From NCBI RefSeq assembly GCF_009758205.1, contig NZ_WRXN01000003.1, positions 248,001 to 312,000 of the forward strand: a DNA stretch of 64,000 bases, written 5' to 3'. The notes beneath the pieces were generated by a model. It was not told where the DNA came from. It did no database searches and worked only from the letters and a program-made list of their open reading frames with translations. Every line of letters begins with the position of its first letter. The first letter of the stretch is position 1. This DNA comes from Chitinophaga tropicalis (GTDB lineage Bacteria; Bacteroidota; Bacteroidia; Chitinophagales; Chitinophagaceae). A program made the position numbers and the translations under genes. Positions 46,701 through 51,792 of this stretch are shown in pieces.

Positions 46701-48150
46701 TCTTGCGCGGTGGTTGCCGGATGGTAACATTGAATACCTGGGACGTATAGATGACCAGGTTAAAATTAATGGATACCGGATAGAACCCGGAGAGATAGAA
46801 CATGTACTTAGTGGATTAGACTTTATTACGGCCGCCTGTGTTATTGTGAAGAAGGATAGAAGTGGTAGTCCCTACCTGGTAGCCTATTATGTAAGCAATG
46901 GCGATATAACTGCCGCTGACATCAGGGAAGGCCTGTTACAGCGGTTGCCGGTCTATATGTTACCTGCGCAGCTGATCCCTTTAGATGTATTGCCTCTCAC
47001 TTCCAATGGTAAGACAGACAGGAAGTTACTGGCTGAAATAAATGAAGATAAGCAGGAAAGTACGGCAGTGCCTATGGGACAACTGGAAGAAGAGATAGCT
47101 GTGTTGTGGCAGGACCTGCTGGGCATCTGCAAGCCGGGGGCAGATGCTAATTTCTTTACATCCGGGGGGAATTCTCTCCTGCTGGTAAGGTTGTTACACC
47201 TGTTGCGGGGGGAATCGCTTTCACTGAAAGATCTCTATATCCATCAGACCATCAGGGAACAGGCGGCGTTGATAGCGGAACGCCGTTTGTCTGATGGGAA
47301 AAGGACGGCACCTGGAAATGAGCACTTGTTATTGTTAAAGCCAGGTAAGCCGGGGAACCCGGTGTTTATATTCCCCGGGGAAGGAGGGATTGCAGATGGT
47401 TATGATGAGCTGGCGGCGGACATTGATATTGAATACGAGGTATATGGTATCCAGATGCCGGGGGTGTATGCCGGTGAAGCCCCGTTCACTACCATAGATG
47501 CCCTGGCATTGCAATATATTGCGTGGATGAAGGAGGTACAGCCTGTAGGCCCTTACAGGATTGTTGGCCATTCTTTCGGCGGATTCATTGCCTGTGAGGT
47601 GGCAGGTAAACTGGAAAGGATGGGAGAAGGGCCGGTATGTACAGTGATACTCGATGTGGAAGCCAGGCCGGTGAGAAAAAGTATTGATACCCTGAAAGGT
47701 AAAATAGATTTAATCCTGTATATTGCCGGGAACATATTTAACCATTACAGATTCAGAGACCCCTCGTTGCAGGAAGAATTGAAGGTGCTTGAAGCCGGGT
47801 TGCAGGACCTCAATACATTAGACAGCATGAAAGCCTATTTCATTGATTTTATTACTGCGCATATTCCGGCGCAGCGTGAAGTGTTAGACCCGTTGATCAG
47901 TTTGTTCCGGTTGCAGGTGGCAAACGCCATTATGCCGGTAGTGTTAACACCCGCAGGGAATACTTCCGTATTACATCTTATCAAAGCAGCTGATGAACCA
48001 CTTACGGCGGCGCGGTCTGAAGAGGACTTTGGCTGGCGTACCTGTTTCAGTGAGGTGATAAGCTATGCGGTACCGGGTACACACCGGTCAATGTTGAAGA
48101 TAAGCGGCCATAGTGTAGGCCGGTACCTGTCGGAATTACTTAATGCTTAA
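34513..48150 (+). CDS. Four-module nonribosomal peptide synthetase with terminal thioesterase
   Basis: 4545 aa, the terminal synthetase of the line. Order: TubC-type docking domain (1-63); C-A-T; C-A-T; C-A-T; C-A-T-TE. Carrier serines: about 1073, 2115, 3174 and 4221. C-domain motifs: HHVASDG, HHIAFDE (Gly replaced by Glu1264), HHAVFDG, HHIAFDG. The third C domain opens VYPMSDIQQGMIY, unlike the others, and has no epimerase before it. A codes: DTESIGTVA (Lys-like), DAFWLGGTF (Val), DPEHIAKVS (unassigned), DATKVGEVG (Asn). The thioesterase (about 4285-4545) has GHSFGG with Ser4354, VILDVE for the Asp and PGTHRSML for the His. It should release the chain as a ring or acid. A TonB-dependent receptor gene starts 11 nt after the stop. 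No methyltransferase or E domain is present. Confidence 0.95.
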   Translation: MTDLNLAEVIGLLDEAEGLGIKISCADEELVVRIPKEVKADAAFLGRLKANKPHLLEYFTRRRLHTSADTVRAYDRRELTHIPLSFSQERLWVVDQMEGSVHYHIPVVLRLKGALDIPALTTAIRRIVTRHEVLRTVIRDEQGVLCQEVLDIKDWQMEVLEGDGLLHDESYLKEAVDSWNAVPFNLAKDYMLRARLFILQPEEYLLQVVMHHVASDGWSMAVMIKELVAYYNAAAAKAAMPVPLLPFQYADYAIWQRSAEQERLLAGKLAYWKEKLQGLSPLVLPADLTRKPIRSMDGNVLYFALGAELSEELERLSLARGVTLYMTTLAAFSVLLSRFSGQEDVILGTPVAGRGQKELESLVGCFINTLVLRTSLEGNPAFIELLDRVKSTSLEAFENQEVPYEKVVDAVAREGGHSMRNLFNVMFVFQNTVRPADMTNALHGLQLLQETHTRTTSKFDLTLTIGQGTEGLEVTIEYATDLYRETTIRRMAAHYEQLLRSIVKDPHKRVAQLEIMPADVKTLLLKTFNTALPVYPAGPLLSELFAIQAGKTPDNTAVFYGGQEFSYKQLDEESNRLANYLRKRGIQEGRLVAVCIDRSTDLVIALLGILKAGGAYLPLDPAYPAERLALMLEAANVALVLSTSSYRGALPQQDEVILLDNNSELAAMPLLLLTESVPDLSALAYVIFTSGSTGVPKGVMIEHGALRNYCLAFSRYFDIGSTDKVMMQSSVSFDTLVEEIFPALLNGAGVVIVKEGGKDIDTLTSYIENGLVTVVSTTPMVIDWLNRSLSHTGRLRYLISGGDVLQPSYIDRLAGMVPVVNTYGPSETTVAVTFHRVEDPLSAAVIGSPLSGNTVYILDAWQQLAPVGVTGQIYIGGVQLSRGYLHQPELTAERFVPDPFSTLPDARMYCTGDLARWMEDGRIEFQGRKDEQVKIRGYRIEPGEIEKVLDRCAPVAQSVVAPGTDRLGNPTLRAYVVLKTPAGRSTVMDWMRSHLPAYMVPAQLVVLEQMPLTSNGKIDRKALPVPLEERPADKTYVAPVTGTQIVLAEIWKELLQLERVGITDNFFELGGHSLLAARVIAAIRNRFNRELPIYELFAHPTIGELSVRLDDDDSAITVPALTVQSRPAHIPLSFTQQRLWFTDKLYGTTQYHLRWIFRIEGGLDVELLETSFREVVQRHEVLRTVIRENEGVAYQLVQPVDSWRVQYFTEADILRKAGSVKAYIDSFLSTPFDLSDDIMLKVLLIQLSEGGYRLVCLAHHIAFDEWSVAILAQELMAFYNGRRGGSKVDLSLLPVQYADYALWQRKYLSAAVLERKLDYWRYQLDGAEPLALLTDKERKTSGGMQAYTCRVMGDAMLKGALNQLAVQEGATLFMVLLSACQVLLYRYTDQEDITVGISSAGRSEQALESLIGFFVNVLPLRSRIEGREGFISILRQVKENALAAYEHQDVPLEKITGENNELFRAVFVLHNAPAAEMLRLEGVDISVEPAGQAAAPFDVSFHMTETADGLYLDLICNSSLYKEDTVRRMARHYFRLLEAVVQDPIAPVGSLDMLDQDEQYRLVRRFNDRASVYPADMPVHRVFEMQAKTTPAAVAVSAGSEEITYGELDKRTGQLACYLVARGVKKGMPVPVYMEKGIDMIVALLGILKAGGYYVPLDPAFPAERIRYMLADTGAVYMIFSGAADDILPERSAVELIDLSEIQYPVMQESLPELAQDGDSLAYMMYTSGSTGQPKGVMITHRNVVSLVKGVDYVQLSPKSVLLSTGAPGFDATTFEYWGMLLNGGRLVCCKPQQLMDAGLLKEEMRHQKVNIMWFTSSWFNQLIDLDIDIFSGLDTVLAGGEKLSEPHVRKLSNAYPHLKIVNGYGPTENTTFSLTCLLDKQALDNHIPIGRPLNNRTAYVLNAWGRVCSPGTIGELYTGGDGVSAGYLNQPALTEEKFIADPFSEKEGARLYRTGDRATWLPDGNVMYLGRMDEQVKIRGFRIEPGEIAAVLLGDAMVKQAVVIVRDYEGSNKKLVAYIVAGEGHSVESIMARLQRQLPEYMVPAAIITLDHIPLTVNGKVNKKALPDPEVPSADQFEVPLSDTEKHVARIWKDLLEVEQVGLNDNFFRLGGDSIRIISLLSKLRKQFACELQIFDVYQTANLAELALLIDNSMAKARQEDSYLPEVEREIMALKQDVLSKLEDTSNVEDVYPMSDIQQGMIYTSNIHPELAIYHDQVVYGPGILLDSVLLESALELMIEKHAMLRTLLDTTLVAEGVQIVLKKIRLPLTYADLQDERGIQQYLADKRSMPFEPAKAPAWRITFCRFHDTSLLLFEFHHAVFDGWSVASFTTELNNLYLDLRRHPGKGALAPLKCTIRDFITESLAEKKKAVNEVFWQEKLEGYVRLDIFTDLEQPCLYTHRYSTGFLQQLEKKTAADGLSVKTVLFGAYLYMLKMLTAENELTVGLVSNTRPMTEDGDKLLGCFLNTLPFRYTAERGPLTWKAYFDILEGELKEMKQRDRTTLADITRMTGEVAANGNPFFDTLFNFTNFHILNSLEAGQGTDVMPGEEYAGDEYAGHFLTNTYFNCSPNISARGLTISYTLRKALRSGKELRELHFLFDAVLQRYLHDDTSVMSPGSIMAEEERENVFHRYGKGTYLPVGEETIVSLFDRQAEKSPDAVALVDGEKQISYAELRRQADRLAGFLQLQSVTRGQLIPLCMDRSHSMIVSILGVLKAGGAYVPMDPSYPSERLAYILKDTGAVIVLADSSYSDLITQLAPDVTVMVPEDIPAEGHNIFFGVLRSDLAYVIYTSGSTGRPKGVLVEHGSIVNFLLHQQQALGITADERILQLTNYCFDPSVEQVFTALLAGATLVLLPSGILPDALLLEQFINMQGITHLHATPGLLSTLPAGSYSTLKRVISAGDVCSPGLAAQWTAICDFYNKYGPTEAAVSVAQYRCSAEQSYVTVPIGKPVSNTVLYVLNKSGEPVPEGVAGELYVGGVQVARGYLNDPVLSAEKFIADPFLPGQRMYRTGDLVRWLPDGNIEYIGRTDDQVKVRGYRVEPGEIAQAVLQQGGVEQCTVIARKDIDGNNQLIAYVVPGDMFDREQLLARLKNRLPHFMIPAFIVSLDSMPLTLNGKVDRRALPPVEQTEGVVTTAPRNELEASLLGIWRRILKHPGIGVNDNFFEAGGHSLLVVRTITAIREELKADISINRFFAHPTVEGISRYLQEHRSEHLQRYPLTAGGRPSMLPLSFAQERLWFIHRLQGSQQYHMPWIFRLEGQLDIPALERAFKVILERHEVLRTVIRETAGSGYQHILLPDDWQMSVLQDIEGEQLNKSISRLSARPFDLQADWMLNVTLFCISDKEHVLLIRLHHIAFDGWSASLLINELVSLYKAFVQGQTATLPILPVQYADYALWQRSYLQEQVLENKLVYWKDKLEGVSTLAMPTDHPRVQVADAAGSFETGLVPLAVADLLRQLSAREGVTLYMTLLAAFKVLLHRYTGQEDICVGTPVANREQKAVESLIGFFVNTLALRSQVPDSLPFNELLQQMRRTCLEAFEHQDTPFEKIVELLAVERDMSHSPLFQVMFVLQNTPEAEAVTLPGLTITPMAQENITAKFELTFSLRETDDGIRIHAEYATSLYNAATVQKLIVHYNNLLVAIAEHPHVAVGRLEMLSVAERKMLLEDFPVSPVSWTASGTWVEQFERQVAAVPERAALLYSGGSMDYSTFNERVNRLAHYLRDRKIYGGRFVAVCMKRSPEMIIALCGILKAGAAYVPVMPDYPQDRIAYILADAAPDMIITDSDSYAGIHQVAPEAAVLNIEKMIWSADAPVTDLQFRPGPEDLAYVIYTSGSSGKPKGVMVEHRSLLNYLLNCLSLYIENDNSVGSLAHLAYTFDASLTALFLPLLAGKAVALAPPASTDVFSEEIFLSNRYDFIKLTPAHLPLLQAVARKQNGISSTSRLVLGGEALYGSQLRELGGLEVINEYGPTEAAVGCCVYSMDTSQAVPSGNIPIGRPLGNVRIYIVNSEVEPVPVGVSGEILIGGVQVARGYLNMDELTSSKFLEDPFLPGARVYRTGDLARWLPDGNIEYLGRIDDQVKINGYRIEPGEIEHVLSGLDFITAACVIVKKDRSGSPYLVAYYVSNGDITAADIREGLLQRLPVYMLPAQLIPLDVLPLTSNGKTDRKLLAEINEDKQESTAVPMGQLEEEIAVLWQDLLGICKPGADANFFTSGGNSLLLVRLLHLLRGESLSLKDLYIHQTIREQAALIAERRLSDGKRTAPGNEHLLLLKPGKPGNPVFIFPGEGGIADGYDELAADIDIEYEVYGIQMPGVYAGEAPFTTIDALALQYIAWMKEVQPVGPYRIVGHSFGGFIACEVAGKLERMGEGPVCTVILDVEARPVRKSIDTLKGKIDLILYIAGNIFNHYRFRDPSLQEELKVLEAGLQDLNTLDSMKAYFIDFITAHIPAQREVLDPLISLFRLQVANAIMPVVLTPAGNTSVLHLIKAADEPLTAARSEEDFGWRTCFSEVISYAVPGTHRSMLKISGHSVGRYLSELLNA
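34745..37830 (+). other. NRPS module 9: C-A-T, Lys-like code DTESIGTVA
   Basis: FDTLVEE, VVSTTPM, LISGGDV and NTYGPSETTVA give DTESIGTVA(K). It shares seven of nine positions with the first NRPS gene (DIESIGTVC) and resembles the bacitracin lysine code. Carrier Ser1073 in ELGGHSLL. Confidence 0.65.
37885..40960 (+). other. NRPS module 10: C-A-T, predicted valine; C domain with HHxxxDE
   Basis: FDATTFE, IMWFTSS, VLAGGEK and NGYGPTENTTF give DAFWLGGTF(K), valine. The condensation motif is HHIAFDEWS at about residues 1259-1266, Glu replacing the structural Gly. Carrier Ser2115 in LGGDSI. Confidence 0.75.
41080..44145 (+). other. NRPS module 11: atypical C-A-T, unassigned code DPEHIAKVS
   Basis: The C domain (VEDVYPMSDIQQGMIY; HHAVFDG intact, first His at 2319) differs in sequence class from every other C domain here and has a GEEYAGDEYAGHF insertion. 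FDPSVEQ, HLHATPG, VISAGDV and NKYGPTEAAVS give DPEHIAKVS. Carrier Ser3174 in EAGGHSLL. Confidence 0.6.
44200..48140 (+). other. NRPS module 12: C-A-T-TE, predicted asparagine and chain release
   Basis: FDASLTA, DFIKLTPAH, LVLGGEA and NEYGPTEAAVG give DATKVGEVG(K), asparagine. The carrier motif is TSGGNSLL (Ser4221). The thioesterase domain follows (about 47350-48140) with FPGEGG, GHSFGG (Ser4354) and a C-terminal His in GTHRSM. Confidence 0.75.
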
Positions 48151-48161
48151 CGGATCATTTA

Positions 48162-50627
48162 ATGAGGATAAAAAAACTCTGTACGGGAGTGTTACTCTGC
48201 TGTTTGTTACTGATTGCAGCCGCACGTGGGCAGTCGCCCGTCAAAGGCCGGATCACCGGAACTATTGAGATAAAGGACAATGGGAAAAAAATGGAGGGCG
48301 CCAGTGTGCTGCTGAAGAGGGTTAGTGACTCCCTCTATCATACTGCTATCAGCAATGAAAATGGCCGTTTTTTATTTGATAATTTGCCTGATGGGCAGTA
48401 CATGCTGATCGTTACTTACCTGGGTGTCAGGAAGTATATGAGTGAAGCGCCTGTTGTGATCAGGGGTGGTGTTCCCAAAGATCTGCCGGTTATTATGGTT
48501 ACGATGAATGAAGACCGGATGCTGAAAGAGGTGGAGATCAGGGATAAGAAGGTATTTGCGGAGCAGCAGATAGATAAGACGGTGATCAATGTAGATGCGC
48601 TGATCTCTGCCAGAGGGGGGAATGTGATGGATGTACTGAATAATGCGCCCGCTGTTACCATTAATGAAGAGGGGGGAATCAGCCTGAAAGGTAAATCCGG
48701 TGTTACTGTATTCATTGATGGCAGGCAAACATTTATGACGGGCAAGGAGCTGGCAGGTTATCTGAAGTCATTACCGGCAGATATGATAGAGAAGGTGGAG
48801 ATCATGTCTAATCCGCCGGCGCGTTACAATGCTGATGGGAATGGAGGTATTATTAATATCAGGACACGGAAGATAAAGACAAAGGGAATTAATGGCAATA
48901 TTTCGCTGAACTATGGTCAGGGTGTTTACCTGAGATCGAATAATGCTGTTAGTGTCAATTACAGGAATAATCGTCTGAATGTTTATGGCAGTGTGGGTTA
49001 TACACTACTGAATAATTTTTTTGATTCTGACAGGAGGCGGTTGTATAGTCATACCAATGCAGCACCTGATTACCTGTTGCAGCAATCTTACTTTGAGAAA
49101 AGTAATAAGAATACTACGAACTATAAGTTTGGTGTGGACTATGATATTGATAAAAAAACGAGTATTGGCCTGGTATTGAATGGGTTTAGCAGTCCTTATA
49201 AAGAAAGAGGGAGGTATGTTAATACCTTCGGTTTACCCGGCAGCAGCCCGGATTCTGTCATGTATGTGGCCAGCAGGCTGAAGGAGCAGACCAGGAACAA
49301 TGCGTTGAGTATTGTGTTGCATCATCAGCAGGAAAACGGAGAGCGTGAGTGGAACATTGGATTGGATTACCTGGATTATCATACAACTTCCGGTCAATAC
49401 TCTGTGAATGACACTTATGTGCAGGACAGTACCCTGAGCAGCCGTTTTGCGTTATGGAGTGACAATCCTTTCAAAGCGAAGATCTATAGCGGGAAGGCGG
49501 ATATTGTGATGCCTGTGCCGGGTGGGATTAAGATGAGTGCCGGTGTGCAGGTGCTCTACTCGCGCCGGAACAGCAGCGGTAATTATGAGCAGGAGCTGGA
49601 TAATGAACTGTATCCTTTATTGCAGCTGAACAACAGGTTCAGGTATGATGAAAATATAAATTCCCTGTATGTAAGTTTCCAGAAGCGGGTGAACAGGCTT
49701 GCGTTACAGGCGGGGCTGCGAATGGAGAATACGCAGGCCAAAGCCAGGCAGTATGACATTTATCAGCGGCCGGATTCGTCATTCAGAATGGATTATACCA
49801 ACCTTTTTCCTACTATTTACCTGTCATATGACCTGGATAGTACTACAGGAAGGACACTTGTTTTTTCGGCCGGCAGAAGGATCACCAGGCCCAACTACCA
49901 GGACCTTAATCCTTCCGTTTTTTTCTATGACAGGTATACGTCTGTAACGGGGAATGCCGTATTGCGGCCAGGGTATGCCACTAACCTGGAGCTTGCGTAC
50001 AACCATGGGAATGCCTTTTCTACCGGTATCAGCTATTCCCGTACATCAGGAGGAATTACGCAGGTATACCGGCAGGAAAATACATCCTTTATTGCCAATT
50101 CCATGAATATTGACCGGATAACCGGCATAGGCGTTAATATCAGTACATCCCTTCCTGTTGCAGACTGGTGGACAGTTAACCTGTACAGTGAACTGACAAG
50201 CACCCGTTACCAGGGGCAGATATTTACAGATGAATACCTGGATAATTCCTATACTACATTCAGGCTTTCAGGTAACAATCAGCTACAGTTCGGTAAAGGC
50301 TGGGGAGGTGAAATAAGCGGTTTGTACCGTTCAGGCATGATACTGGGACAGGCTATATTGAAGCCAGTATGGCAGATGCACATGGCTGTACAAAAGAAGC
50401 TGCTGAAAGATAAAGCTACCATTAACCTGGCTGTCCGCGATATATTCTATAGCTGGAATGTAAGAAGGGACCTTTATATCCGGCATGCAGAGGTCTATTT
50501 TTCAAATAGGTTTGATACCAGGTTGATAAATGTCACCTTCACTTACAAGATAGGTAAAACCTGGAAGGCGCGTAGCTATAAGAGCGGTATACAGTCAGAA
50601 GAAAGCCGTTTGGAGGGAGGCAGATAG
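48162..50627 (+). CDS. TonB-dependent receptor / outer-membrane beta-barrel protein
   Basis: 821 aa with a Sec signal peptide (KKLCTGVLLCCLLLIAAARG, cut near the following Q). Residues ~27-115 are a carboxypeptidase-regulatory-like beta-sandwich (GASVLLKRVSDSLYHTAIS, NGRFLFDNLPDGQY), ~130-235 a plug domain (VMDVLNNAPAVTINEEGG, VFIDGRQ, NPPARYNADGNGGIINI), and the rest a long beta-barrel of alternating aromatic strands, the plan of the OMP_b-brl_3 group of Bacteroidota. It should lie in the outer membrane. Only 11 nt separate it from the NRPS stop, so it is probably co-transcribed and may take up the metal-loaded product or act in its recognition. The substrate is unknown; the subgroup is not diagnostic for siderophores. 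Its stop lies 5 nt from that of the convergent PaiB-like gene. Confidence 0.85.
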   Translation: MRIKKLCTGVLLCCLLLIAAARGQSPVKGRITGTIEIKDNGKKMEGASVLLKRVSDSLYHTAISNENGRFLFDNLPDGQYMLIVTYLGVRKYMSEAPVVIRGGVPKDLPVIMVTMNEDRMLKEVEIRDKKVFAEQQIDKTVINVDALISARGGNVMDVLNNAPAVTINEEGGISLKGKSGVTVFIDGRQTFMTGKELAGYLKSLPADMIEKVEIMSNPPARYNADGNGGIINIRTRKIKTKGINGNISLNYGQGVYLRSNNAVSVNYRNNRLNVYGSVGYTLLNNFFDSDRRRLYSHTNAAPDYLLQQSYFEKSNKNTTNYKFGVDYDIDKKTSIGLVLNGFSSPYKERGRYVNTFGLPGSSPDSVMYVASRLKEQTRNNALSIVLHHQQENGEREWNIGLDYLDYHTTSGQYSVNDTYVQDSTLSSRFALWSDNPFKAKIYSGKADIVMPVPGGIKMSAGVQVLYSRRNSSGNYEQELDNELYPLLQLNNRFRYDENINSLYVSFQKRVNRLALQAGLRMENTQAKARQYDIYQRPDSSFRMDYTNLFPTIYLSYDLDSTTGRTLVFSAGRRITRPNYQDLNPSVFFYDRYTSVTGNAVLRPGYATNLELAYNHGNAFSTGISYSRTSGGITQVYRQENTSFIANSMNIDRITGIGVNISTSLPVADWWTVNLYSELTSTRYQGQIFTDEYLDNSYTTFRLSGNNQLQFGKGWGGEISGLYRSGMILGQAILKPVWQMHMAVQKKLLKDKATINLAVRDIFYSWNVRRDLYIRHAEVYFSNRFDTRLINVTFTYKIGKTWKARSYKSGIQSEESRLEGGR

Positions 50628-50632
50628 TAATG

Positions 50633-51244
50633 CTATTCCTGTAACTTCCGGATGAAAGGGGCGAGCTCTTTTTCCATGTTATCAGTGCTATTCTCCAGGT
50701 GTTGAACGATCCTTTCGCGTTCTTCCCTTGTTTTGTTCTGGCTTAGCTTCTGCTGGCCCTGCAGGTCTGTTACTTCCAGTTCAAAAGCGATGATGCCCTG
50801 CATCATGCCTTTTTTGTACTTATCGGAAAGGCCCTGCCATTGTTCCATGTAATCCTTTTCATAGAAATTGATCATCTGTTCCAGCATCTTTTGTTTGGAA
50901 GCTTCATCTTCGATGATCCTGGCTTTTCCGTAGGCGTGTATGGCAATATAATCCCAGGTGGGGACGCTTTCCCGTTTGTCATAGTGTTTGGGAGATATGT
51001 AAGCGTGCGGCTCGGTGAATATGATGAGAGAGGTGTTTGCTTCGATATATTTTGCCTGTTCGTTGACGGCAGAGAAGTGAGCGGTTAATTTTAAGCTTCC
51101 CTCACTGTCATCTACAATGAATGGCAGTTGGGTTGCTAATGGAAGTTGGTCTTTGCAGGTGATGATAGTAGCAAAGCTGTACCGCTTCATGAAGGCGATC
51201 TTTTCTGCGATATCTTCGAATCTGAAGGCATTAGGTATGTACAT
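50633..51244 (-). CDS. paiB: PaiB-type FMN-binding protein
   Basis: 203 aa, the usual length for PaiB. It shows the N-terminal MYIPNAFRFED block, the split-barrel flavin-binding region (TQLPFIVDD, LKLTAHFSAVNEQ), YISPKHYDKRESVPTWDY and the C-terminal KLSQNKTREERE segment, all characteristic of the family named for the Bacillus subtilis negative regulator of sporulation and protease genes. It probably binds FMN in the cytoplasm; the true biochemical role of the family is unsettled. It lies 14 nt downstream of a GNAT acetyltransferase gene, so the pair resembles the paiAB operon, and both are divergent from a MocR regulator. It is convergent with the TonB receptor gene. Confidence 0.88.
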   Translation of the reverse strand: MYIPNAFRFEDIAEKIAFMKRYSFATIITCKDQLPLATQLPFIVDDSEGSLKLTAHFSAVNEQAKYIEANTSLIIFTEPHAYISPKHYDKRESVPTWDYIAIHAYGKARIIEDEASKQKMLEQMINFYEKDYMEQWQGLSDKYKKGMMQGIIAFELEVTDLQGQQKLSQNKTREERERIVQHLENSTDNMEKELAPFIRKLQE

Positions 51245-51258
51245 GAAATGTTGTTTTA

Positions 51259-51699
51259 TCAGAGTGATTCTTTATACTGTAAATGAATACCGGGATTATA
51301 TACTTCCAGGAGGCCGGAAGGGTTTGCAGGTTCTTTAAACTCAAACCGGCGATATAAACCGTGGGCATCACTGGTGTTGAGCATTTTTCTTCTCAGGCGT
51401 TTAGACCAGGGTTGTTCCAGTATGTAAGATAGTATTTGTTTGGAAATGCCTTGTTTGCGGTAAGCTGGTAATACAAAGAAATCGGCAAACCATGCGAAGG
51501 TATAATAGTCGGTGATCACTCTTCCGAAGGCAACCTGTTCGCCGTTTATAAAGGCGCCGGTGCAGAATGAATGGTCCAGGGAATGGTTTACCATCGCGTA
51601 GGGGATACCTTTCGCCCAATAGGAATCTTCTGCCAGGAAGCGGTGTATCACCTTAATATCCATGTTCTCTTTGCCGGTCTTAATAATTACTTCAGACAT
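51259..51699 (-). CDS. GNAT-family N-acetyltransferase
   Basis: 146 aa, a typical minimal GNAT fold. The central FADFFVLPAYRKQGISKQIL segment carries the acetyl-CoA pyrophosphate loop (R-K-Q-G-I), with GLYRRFEFKEP near the C-terminus as the usual last strand. It transfers acetyl to an unknown amine. It is the first gene of a two-gene unit with the PaiB-type gene, recalling paiA (spermine/spermidine acetyltransferase), but it is shorter than PaiA and sequence alone does not show polyamine specificity. The start at 51699 faces the MocR regulator across about 94 bp that hold a direct repeat. Confidence 0.82.
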   Translation of the reverse strand: MSEVIIKTGKENMDIKVIHRFLAEDSYWAKGIPYAMVNHSLDHSFCTGAFINGEQVAFGRVITDYYTFAWFADFFVLPAYRKQGISKQILSYILEQPWSKRLRRKMLNTSDAHGLYRRFEFKEPANPSGLLEVYNPGIHLQYKESL

Positions 51700-51738
51700 A
51701 GTTGTTTATTGTTTCTGCAAAAGTAGAAAGAAGGGATG

Positions 51739-51780
51739 TATGGATACAGTCTCAGTTTTTGTTATTTTTATGGACACAGT
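51739..51780 (+). promoter_or_regulatory. Direct-repeat operator candidate for the MocR regulator
   Basis: Two near-identical 12-mers in the same orientation, TATGGATACAGT (51739-51750) and TATGGACACAGT (51769-51780), start exactly 30 bp apart. Dimeric MocR/GntR-aminotransferase regulators such as GabR and PdxR bind direct repeats upstream of themselves and of divergent genes. This pair lies 13 bp before the preferred ATG of the mocR gene and ~40 bp upstream of the divergent GNAT gene. It also argues against the earlier in-frame ATG at 51736, which would put the repeat inside the coding sequence. Confidence 0.55.
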
Positions 51781-51792
51781 TACCTTTATTGT

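Noticed and set aside
6400..47000. Tandem DNA repeats within the NRPS genes as a repeat or CRISPR array
   Set aside because: They are conserved module motifs (for example the HHIAFDGWS and QERLWFID codons) spaced by whole domains, explained by paralogous modules.
48162..50627. Firm call of a siderophore receptor
   Set aside because: The barrel belongs to a broad group with many substrates and no siderophore-specific motif was seen.
51736..51792. Earlier in-frame ATG as start of the MocR gene
   Set aside because: It would add an aromatic-rich leader not typical of the family and put the direct repeat inside the coding sequence.
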